From the NCBI RefSeq assembly GCF_031128465.2, contig NZ_CP155618.1, forward strand, positions 567,501 to 631,500: a stretch of DNA of 64,000 bases, read 5' to 3'. The notes under the pieces were generated by a model that worked only from the letters and a program-made list of their open reading frames with translations, ran no database searches and had not been told where the DNA came from. This stretch comes from Mariniflexile litorale (GTDB lineage Bacteria > Bacteroidota > Bacteroidia > Flavobacteriales > Flavobacteriaceae). Positions within the stretch are counted from its first letter, which is position 1. Every line of letters begins with the position of its first letter. The position numbers were made by a program, and so were the translations under genes. Shown piece after piece: positions 20,975-29,300 of the stretch.

Positions 20975-22576
20975 TTATAAAATATATTGATGCGCTATTT
21001 TTGTAAATTCATCAATTTGATGTTGTTCCCATGAAGCATCTTTATCTAATTCTTTTGTCAACATTTTTGCTACCATTGGAATTATTTCTAAGGTTGCTCG
21101 CGCATCTAAAAACAAAGTTCGAACCCGTCTAGCCAAAATATCTTCAACGGTTCTTGCCATTTCATATCGAATCGCCCAAATAACTTCTGCTTTGGTATAG
21201 GGCAAACGTGAATGTAATACTTCACCTAATTCAGGAGATGTTACAATTAAATTTTGAATGGCTTCTTGGTCGCTTCCGTAAATATATTGATGCTGGGTTT
21301 TATCATTAAATTCTGTAGCTCCATGAATTTTTACATTTTTTGTTTTACAGGGTACATTTTGTAATTTCCTTATTGAGATAGCTTTATTTATAGTATCCTG
21401 AGCCATTCTTCTGTATGTAGTCCATTTACCGCCCGTAATGGTTATTAGTTCAGAATTTGAAACAATAATTTTATGGCTTCTTGAAATTTCCTTTGTTTTC
21501 TCAGACTTATCTTTTGGTGCCGCTAATGGGCGTAATCCTGCAAAAATGCTTAACACATCGGCTTTACTAACTTTCTTAGTTAGATAATTATTTGCAGTTG
21601 TCATGATAAAATCGACTTCTTTATCTAAAGCTTTAGGTTCTAAACTGTGACTATCAAGTAAGGTATCCGTTGTACCTATTACTACTTTATTATGCCAGGG
21701 CACTAAAAACAACACCCTACCATCATTGGTTTTTGGAATCATGATAGCATCGTTCCCAGGTAAAAAAGATTTATCTAAAACCAAATGAATCCCTTGACTT
21801 GGACGTACAATGTTTTTTGATTTTGAATTATCCATTTTCAAAATTTCATCGGTAAAAACACCTGTGGCGTTTATAACGACTTTGGCATTTAAAGAATAGA
21901 CAACTTTAGTCTCCGTATTTTCAGCAATAACACCACTTACTAAGCCATTATCATTTTTTAATAATTGGTTTACTTTGAAATGATTTAAAACTGTGGCGCC
22001 TTGTTCTATAGCCGTTTGGGCCATATTTATGGCCAATCTGGAATCATCAAATTGCCCATCATGGTATACGACTCCTCCTTTAAGATTTCCTTTTTTAAGA
22101 GTGCTTAGTCGCGAAAGAGTTTCGTTTTTGTTAATTCGTATTGATTTTCCAAAACTTAATTTACCTGCCAAAGCATCATACACTTTAAGTCCAATAGTAT
22201 ATTTAAGCGTATCCCACCATGTGTAGTTTGGAATTATAAAAGACTGATTACTTACTAAATGTGAAGCATTTTTCAATAACAATCCCCTTTCATGTAAAGC
22301 CTCCTTAACTAAATCAATATTGCCTTGTGCTAAATAACGCACTCCCCCATGAAGTAGTTTAGTGCTTCGGCTCGAGGTTCCTTTTGCGAAATCCACTTGT
22401 TCTAACAAAAGTGTTTTAAACCCACGCGTAACACTGTCTAAAGCAACACCTAATCCTGTGGCGCCACCACCAATAATTATAACATCCCAGTTAGAGTTTT
22501 CCTCTATTTGTTTTATTAATGTTGCTCTTTTAAATATATTTTTTTCTTTCAATTGATTTTTTTGATAGTATATCAC
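20975..22576 (-). CDS. glpD: Glycerol-3-phosphate dehydrogenase (FAD, aerobic type)
   Basis: Membrane-associated flavoenzyme oxidising sn-glycerol-3-phosphate to dihydroxyacetone phosphate and passing electrons to quinone. It has 533 residues. The Rossmann FAD site is DVIIIGGGATGLGVALDSV at about 30-48; downstream are the family segments GTSSRSTKLLHGGVRYLAQG, VINATGVFTDE, GRVLFLVPW and TGGKWTTYRRMA. The C-terminal helical domain carries WAIRYEMARTVEDILARR. It stands alone between the two PULs, convergent with the amylase, with no glpF or glpK beside it, and appears unrelated to either locus. Confidence 0.94.
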   Translation of the reverse strand: MIYYQKNQLKEKNIFKRATLIKQIEENSNWDVIIIGGGATGLGVALDSVTRGFKTLLLEQVDFAKGTSSRSTKLLHGGVRYLAQGNIDLVKEALHERGLLLKNASHLVSNQSFIIPNYTWWDTLKYTIGLKVYDALAGKLSFGKSIRINKNETLSRLSTLKKGNLKGGVVYHDGQFDDSRLAINMAQTAIEQGATVLNHFKVNQLLKNDNGLVSGVIAENTETKVVYSLNAKVVINATGVFTDEILKMDNSKSKNIVRPSQGIHLVLDKSFLPGNDAIMIPKTNDGRVLFLVPWHNKVVIGTTDTLLDSHSLEPKALDKEVDFIMTTANNYLTKKVSKADVLSIFAGLRPLAAPKDKSEKTKEISRSHKIIVSNSELITITGGKWTTYRRMAQDTINKAISIRKLQNVPCKTKNVKIHGATEFNDKTQHQYIYGSDQEAIQNLIVTSPELGEVLHSRLPYTKAEVIWAIRYEMARTVEDILARRVRTLFLDARATLEIIPMVAKMLTKELDKDASWEQHQIDEFTKIAHQYIL

Positions 22577-22791
22577 TGAAGCATATCAGCATTTAGGGTA
22601 AAGATAATCGTTTTTGTATTACCTGATTTAATCATTCTTTTTTTGAAATGTATCAGCAGTTTCACAAAAGGACTTATCTACCAACCCAATCTCAGGTATT
22701 ATTTCAACACGTCATCGTTTTCGCATGACTAATTTTTTATCTGAGATTTCTATAAGAAAGCCTGTTTTACCTTTCCATGTTTCTATTTTAT

Positions 22792-25700
22792 TTATTTAAA
22801 AAACTTGAAAACTTGAGATTTATTATTTTCAGCAGAAACTATATGCATGATGTAAAGACCACTAGATAACTCAGAAACATTGATTGAATTCATGCCATTT
22901 TCGATAACTCCTGCTTTTGCAAGAACCATATTTCCTAATATATTATAAATCTTTAAACTAGAAATTTTAATATGAGTATCTAGGTACAATATATCTTTTA
23001 CAGGATTAGGATACGTTTTAATTCCTAGGGTTGTCTCTAATTTGTCATCCAAGATTCGTAAACTTGTCTTGTCTATTTTTAAGGTATTCCATACCCAATT
23101 CACATCACTTCCACCATTATCTCCTATTTTAATCACTAATTTTTGATTTTCAACAGTTACATCAAATTCATTGGTGATATAATTTCCTAAAGTGCTTGAA
23201 AAATCGGTTGCTACATTGGCCCCATTTGCAAATAAATTCATTTTATCATGACTGAATTGACTATCCCCATGCGTTGTTGTTATATGATATATACCATTTT
23301 CTAAAAACACTTGAAATTCTTTATCTACAGAAGCTAACACAAAATCTAAGTCTGGATTTGTAATAGAGCTACCTCTATCTCGTGATAGAATACTACTAGT
23401 ATCTACCCATCCGTAAGATTCGTTTAATTGAGTAGTTTCATCAATTCTTATAGCATCTGCCATTACAGGAGATGTAAGAGTTCCAAAATCGAATGTTACC
23501 TTGTTTGCTAGAGGAACTATCGCATTTACATTTATAATACAAGAATCTACTAAATTACCATTATACATACTAGCATACATAGTTGTTGAACCAGTAGATT
23601 TTGCCGTAACTAGACCATTAGCATCTACTGTAGCAATAGTATCATCATCAGAATACCATGTGATGTCCTCTGGATTGGCTTCTACAGGAGATGTTGAATA
23701 ATGTAATTGCGTATCATCTACTTCATATAATAATACATTCTCTTCTAATATATTCAAACCATTAACTATTAGCTCCTTGGTATCAATCAATAAACTATTA
23801 ATTACCCAAAGATTACCATTCCCGTTAGAATTACTAATTTCCAAGTTTAATATACCATTGCTTATATCTACATCAAAAGTGTAGGTTTTCCATTCACCCA
23901 TATTAGATGTTCCACTACTTACAACCTCAACACCATTAGCCTTTATAGTTTGTCCACTAAGCGCTACGGTATTTGTTCCTTGAACAACAGTGACTTCATA
24001 AGTACCATTGAACAATTTAGCCTTAAATATTGCTGAACTGGTTCCGCTAACATAATCTGTTTCTGCATTATTAGTCTGAGAGTCATCTACTGATAACAAT
24101 CCTGAAACATCTTCAAATCCAAAATTAGTATTATCCATAGAGGTGTTTGTTACTCTAATAGCATTTGCATCTAACGCCGAATTTTGTGTGCCAAAATCAT
24201 AATATTTCAATTCATCATTAGGGCTGTAATACATGATGGATGTATGATAGTTTTGATAAGTAATATATTTGCCTCGCATCCACATAACATCAAACAAACC
24301 TGGTTGATGGTTTCTTGGAACCACTGGTCTTACATTAACAATATCAGCTGGTGTATTTTCTGTAATTGCTGTGGTATTCCATGATGCTCCTTCATCTGGT
24401 GTTTGATATTTATAAATTTCAAACACATCGTTTACTTGTTTTGACAAATAAACTGTTGAGACATCATTAGGGTCTAAACTCATTCCTCCTGAGTAATTGG
24501 GTTCTGGTTCACTACCGCCTGAAGGCGTTTGTGGGAACCATTTTCCGCTATTCACAATATGATGATTGTTCCATTGTGAACCATCAAATTTAGCATAATA
24601 GTAATGGTGGTTATAATCATCTGGAAAAGCTGCATATAAAATCACCGGATTTTCATTTTCATCGAGAGCAATATCCCAAGTCCAACCTTTTCCGCTTGAT
24701 GCATTATAAACAATTTCTGGCTCGCCAGCATCAATATCTAAAGCCGAAGCTGTTCCTGTATAATCTTTGATAAAAGTACCATCAGCTTTATAAAATTTAT
24801 TATCCTTAAAATAAACATAATAAATTTTATTGGAAGCTTCTTGTCTAGGATGTCCAGTCGTAAAAGTAATGTGTACCCCTTCTTGACTATCTTGAGTATA
24901 TCTTACATAAGGTCTTTTTTGAGCTGCATCTCTTTTTATTAATGTTTGAGGAGCCCCCCAACTTAACCCACCATCATTTGAAATAGCGATGCTTGGATGC
25001 CAAGAACTTCCATCTCTGTAAAACATGTAAATATCACTCCCTATTTGATAGGGATTTGCATACGTAACTGAAGTTCCAAATGTGGCTTCTGCTCCAAAAG
25101 AAGTAATATCTTCCGGGTTTTCTGAAACAATAACACGCATAGGTCCAAAGAAATGGCCTGAATAACTCACCATAATGCGCCCATCGTCTCTAACTAAAAA
25201 CGTAGGATTGTTGTGATCGTCTATTTGAAAATCATCTTTAACTGTTGTTTGTATGATCTCTCCTGTTGCATGATTGTAACTTGCAACTTGTATTTTACCA
25301 TCGCTAGTGATCCAACCTGTATAGGTTTGCTCTTTTATTCCTTTGTGATATAAGGCCCTTGGGTCCTGAAACCAACACCAAGTCCCATCTGTGGTAAATG
25401 TTTTAACCCCTCTTGCTAAGTAAGGCGTTGGTGGTATCACTATGGCTGTTTCTTCTAAATTTAATTCAGCCAGACCAATAAGCCCACCTTGAGAACCACT
25501 AATTCCATTGGTTTGTTTTAATTGAATATAATAGTCACCATGTGATGGTACTTCGAAATAAATATCAAACGGATAATACCTGGTTTTTGTTGATGTAGAA
25601 TAACTTTTGGTTACCAAAATATTGCCTCCTACTGGTGCATCTGATATAGAAAACTCATAAGTAGGTGAACCCGCATTGTTAATCCACTCATAATACCCAG

Positions 25701-26073
25701 AAAAACTATATGCTTTTCCTGCTTCTAAACTTATTCCTATTTGCCCGGTTTCAACCCCAGCATGTGTAGGTAAACCTAATGACATGGTTGAACCAATATA
25801 ACTTCCTTCCCAACGATATAGAAACTCCCTACCTGTAAAAGTCCCTCCGTTATCAATTGAAACATTGGTTACATCGCGATACCTAACGCCACCACCATTA
25901 GCAGTTCCCCAATCTGTTCCACCTGTTGAGGCTGCAAAACCCCATTTATTAGCCTCTGTTCCTAATCCTATTCTTCCAAGCGCGTCCCAATCAGGTATTA
26001 AATTTTGTGCATCTACAGTACTCATTGCAAACAATAACATTGTAGCAAAAAGTAATCTTGTAATTTTTTTCAT
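22792..26073 (-). CDS. T9SS-secreted BNR_4 beta-propeller protein (candidate polysaccharide lyase or GH145-like)
   Basis: A 1093-residue exported protein. Domains: signal peptide; an unassigned beta-module (about 24-210) shared with the neighbouring GH128 protein; a seven-bladed-type BNR_4 propeller (about 215-620) with WCWFQDPRALY, DDHNNPTF and DGRIMVSYSGH; a galactose-binding-like module opening YYDFGTQ (about 620-760); a Big_2 Ig-like domain (about 765-853); a second FDFG galactose-binding-like module (about 857-1003); and a T9SS sorting domain (about 1010-1093, KTYPNPV). BNR_4 proteins include PL24/PL25 ulvan lyases, PL42 Rha-GlcA lyases and GH145 rhamnosidases; the choice cannot be made by eye. 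A candidate HTCS operator lies 67 bp upstream. Confidence 0.75.
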   Translation of the reverse strand: MKKITRLLFATMLLFAMSTVDAQNLIPDWDALGRIGLGTEANKWGFAASTGGTDWGTANGGGVRYRDVTNVSIDNGGTFTGREFLYRWEGSYIGSTMSLGLPTHAGVETGQIGISLEAGKAYSFSGYYEWINNAGSPTYEFSISDAPVGGNILVTKSYSTSTKTRYYPFDIYFEVPSHGDYYIQLKQTNGISGSQGGLIGLAELNLEETAIVIPPTPYLARGVKTFTTDGTWCWFQDPRALYHKGIKEQTYTGWITSDGKIQVASYNHATGEIIQTTVKDDFQIDDHNNPTFLVRDDGRIMVSYSGHFFGPMRVIVSENPEDITSFGAEATFGTSVTYANPYQIGSDIYMFYRDGSSWHPSIAISNDGGLSWGAPQTLIKRDAAQKRPYVRYTQDSQEGVHITFTTGHPRQEASNKIYYVYFKDNKFYKADGTFIKDYTGTASALDIDAGEPEIVYNASSGKGWTWDIALDENENPVILYAAFPDDYNHHYYYAKFDGSQWNNHHIVNSGKWFPQTPSGGSEPEPNYSGGMSLDPNDVSTVYLSKQVNDVFEIYKYQTPDEGASWNTTAITENTPADIVNVRPVVPRNHQPGLFDVMWMRGKYITYQNYHTSIMYYSPNDELKYYDFGTQNSALDANAIRVTNTSMDNTNFGFEDVSGLLSVDDSQTNNAETDYVSGTSSAIFKAKLFNGTYEVTVVQGTNTVALSGQTIKANGVEVVSSGTSNMGEWKTYTFDVDISNGILNLEISNSNGNGNLWVINSLLIDTKELIVNGLNILEENVLLYEVDDTQLHYSTSPVEANPEDITWYSDDDTIATVDANGLVTAKSTGSTTMYASMYNGNLVDSCIINVNAIVPLANKVTFDFGTLTSPVMADAIRIDETTQLNESYGWVDTSSILSRDRGSSITNPDLDFVLASVDKEFQVFLENGIYHITTTHGDSQFSHDKMNLFANGANVATDFSSTLGNYITNEFDVTVENQKLVIKIGDNGGSDVNWVWNTLKIDKTSLRILDDKLETTLGIKTYPNPVKDILYLDTHIKISSLKIYNILGNMVLAKAGVIENGMNSINVSELSSGLYIMHIVSAENNKSQVFKFFK

Positions 26074-26140
26074 GTCTTAAATAATTTTAGTTAACATTGG
26101 ATTAATGCTATAAAATTCGTTATAGACTTAAATACAAACG

Positions 26141-26179
26141 GGTTGTAAATCAGCAAAAAAAAGGGTATAAAACAGCCAT
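26141..26179 (-). promoter_or_regulatory. Candidate HTCS operator, copy A (upstream of the BNR_4 T9SS gene)
   Basis: Read on plus, half-sites GGTTGTAAA (26141-26149) and GGGTATAAA (26163-26171) form a direct repeat with a 22-bp period, two helical turns, followed by ACAGCCAT (26172-26179). The 13-bp spacer is TCAGCAAAAAAAA. The same layout occurs at 31227 and 62103. It is 67 bp from the start codon. Between it and the gene lies TTTG, 15 bases, CGAATTTTA on the coding strand, a possible promoter shared with copy B. Confidence 0.7.
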
Positions 26180-26295
26180 ATTACACTAATAACCAATTAA
26201 ATGAGTTTTTAAAAACGTGTAAACTATGCTTATTATCAATTCTTTAGTATAGGTTATATACGTGATTTGTTAAAAAACACCCTTTTAATCAAAAA

Positions 26296-26330
26296 AAATG
26301 CGCCAACTTAACTAATAAGTTACCGCATTT
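26296..26330 (-). terminator. Terminator of the GH128 gene
   Basis: AAATGCGCCAACTTA (26296-26310) and TAAGTTACCGCATTT (26316-26330) pair as a 15-base stem with a two-base internal mismatch and a five-base loop. On the minus strand the stem is followed by a run of eight T (26291-26298 overlaps the arm end). It lies 28 bp past the GH128 stop, so the BNR_4 gene to the left is a separate transcript. Confidence 0.8.
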
Positions 26331-26358
26331 AATAAAATAAGGTTATGTTAATATAAAG

Positions 26359-29300
26359 TTACTTTACCAGTACCTTAACCGAGGTTGTTTCATTTATACT
26401 TTCATCTAACTGCACAACATAAATACCTGATGGATAGACACCTATATTTGTAACACCTCTTGATGCCATTTTTCCTTCAGACACTAACTGCCCTGCGACA
26501 GTATAAAGTCTATAATCGACATCCTCACTACCATTATGAACAGCATTTAACGCGTTATTTACAGAATAAAATATATATTCTGATTTCGAAGATAGTACCG
26601 TTTCTTCAACATCAAGCGTGGAATTCATCATTGTATTTATCTCACTAACACTTAAAGCTCTATTGTATATTCTAAACTCATCCATCGCTGCATTTAAATA
26701 AGGATCTGAAGACCATTGAGATTTAATAAGATAATTTGCTGTTGTTTTTCCCATTCCCGAAGGTTTAAGCGTTACAGGACCACTAGCTATTTCAGAACCA
26801 TCGGCATAAATTTTACCAGTATCTCCTTCTTGAACTAAAACGATATGTACCCATTCGCTAGTTGGTAATATATAATCTGCTATCAATTCACTTGAAGCAC
26901 CCCCATAGGTAATTTTGTATTTCATTCTATTATTAGTGTATGGTACAAAAGCCATCCAGCTCCCGGTATTGAAGCCAAAATCGAATATTCTTGAATTATT
27001 GGCTACGTTATTTATTTTTACCCAAGCTGAAATAGTAAAATCATTTAACTCTTCAACAATACCGTCTCTAAGATGAATGTACGAACTAGAAGTTCCATTA
27101 AAACTAGCCGCAGTACCTATGTTACCACTCGAAGTCCAACTAGCAGAACTGGCTAATGCACCTATATAATTACCCCATTGATCGTGAGCCACAGTACCTG
27201 TATTTTCTTCAAAATCATAATAAGCATGCTGGCCCAGCTTAGGGTTAGACATCAATACTTCAGACTCTGCTCCTTCTCCAGCTGTATTAAAAGTAGAAAT
27301 TTTATAATAGTAGGTCGTACCATTTACTGCTGTTAAGTCTGTATAATGAGTCGTATCTAAATCCAATGTAGCTATCGTCGTGAATGGTCCAGACGCTGAG
27401 GTTGATCGTTTTATATAAAACTGAGCATCATACATGAAATCCCATTCAAGTTTCACTTGAGCATCACCAGAACCTAACAAAATATTAGAAACTTGAATAG
27501 GTACGATTAACTCTAAAGTATTAACTTGTATTGATGAAGAATCCTCACTTTCTCCTCCTGAATTCGACGCAGAAACTTTGTAGTAATAAGTTGTATTGTC
27601 TGTTAATCCTGAATCTTCATAAGTAGTATTCACTAAATTAGTTGCAACTGTTTCATAAACGCCATTTACAGTAGTCGCTCTTTTAACATCATAGCCTTCA
27701 GCAGTGCTAACTGCAGACCATGTTAAATTAATTATTGAAGAAGACACTGCCTCTCCTGTTAAATCTGCAGGAGCATCTGGTGTTACAGCTTGTTGAAAAA
27801 TTAGTATTTCTGAATAAGCTGATTCAATATCATCTTTACCAACCACTTTCATTCTGTATTCAGCAGTCGTGTGTATAACATCAGTTGTACTTAATGTCGT
27901 ATAATCGGTTGTTTCGTAAAAAACCGAAAATTCTGTTTCGCCACTCAATCGTCTTTCTAAAATATATTTATTAACTAAATCGTTATTGTTACCTGTCCAT
28001 TTAATTTCTACACTATCATAAGTTGAAGATAACTTATCGCTTAAACTCTCCACTAAAGGTTTCCAAGTAGGTATATATTCTCTATTCGGGTTATACGCTT
28101 TTTTCGAAGCATTATTTGCATAATATTCACCTGCGGGGGTAAGCACCGTATAATCACTGCCTGAACTAGAAATTATTGGAGCCGTTTCAAGCCACTTATA
28201 ATTTTCAAAATCGGGGTTTCTTGTTCTAAAATCGTCATTTATAGTAAGAATCATTGCTCGTGCATCTTGCACCCAATTGTATATAGAATAACGCTCTACA
28301 TAATCTGCGTTATCTAAAACATTTAATACCGCTACTAAATCATTTTTATGTTTTGTAGCATTGGCATCTGTAATGATGCTAGGACCATCTGGAAATGAAT
28401 TTCCTGTCCAGTTTGCACCTATGTTCCATTCTGTTATCCAAATAGGTCTTTTATATCTATTATAAATATTTTGTAAATCGTTTGCCCATTGTGTGGCCGA
28501 TTTATACCAATAGCAGTGCAATGCCATATAATCAACACGGTAATTTTTAGCTTCAACTTCGGTCATGAAATTACCCAACCAAACATTAAATGGATCGGAT
28601 GTAGAAGGTGAACCCAGCCTTAAACCAGACTCCATAAAAGCAGGCCAATTACTTATGGCTGTTTCAACTGTCATATTCGATTGGTCTGGACGATCTGGTT
28701 CATTATACCCTAAAAAGTGGGTGTAACCAGCTTTGGTGTTAGCAGGCCCAAAACTTGGCCAATATAAATTATGTCTTATAGGCACATATTCTACATCTGG
28801 AGTCGTATGAGCTCCGGTGTCCCAATTATAACGCCACGTACTGTTTGTAGCTGCTGTCGCATCGGCAGCAGTACCGCTACCAGCCCATCCTTTTTTAGTA
28901 ACTTCATTCCATCTCATGGTTCTAATAAACGATGTAGTACCATTTAAATAGGCTGGTAAAACAGGTATTTCTAAATCTGCTTCTTGTGCAACAAATACTC
29001 TACTGTATCCTGTGCCGTTTGCATTAGATGCAAAAGTTGCCATATAGCCTTTTTTTAATTTAAATGATTTGATATTATTATCAAACATACCTAAATCCTG
29101 ATGTGGGGTTACAATTTCATATTGCTGCGAAGTACCTGTATAATTTTCTTCAGTAAAAACTTCTAAGGGCGTATAATTGCTTTCGTGAGGAAGAATAACC
29201 GTTCCTGTACCAAAATTTGATATTACAACATTTACGTCATTTTGAGCCTGAACTCCATTAACTGTAATTAAGTTAAGAAAAGAACTCATGACCACACTAG

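Noticed and set aside
22577-22791. Possible small gene or RNA in the gap between glpD and the BNR_4 gene
   Set aside because: No open frame of note, no hairpin, no RNA signature; it probably holds only the glpD promoter and the BNR_4 3' end.
22792-26073. Direct assignment as ulvan lyase
   Set aside because: BNR_4 similarity alone covers several lyase families and GH145, and no sulfatase, typical of ulvan loci, is present in the window.
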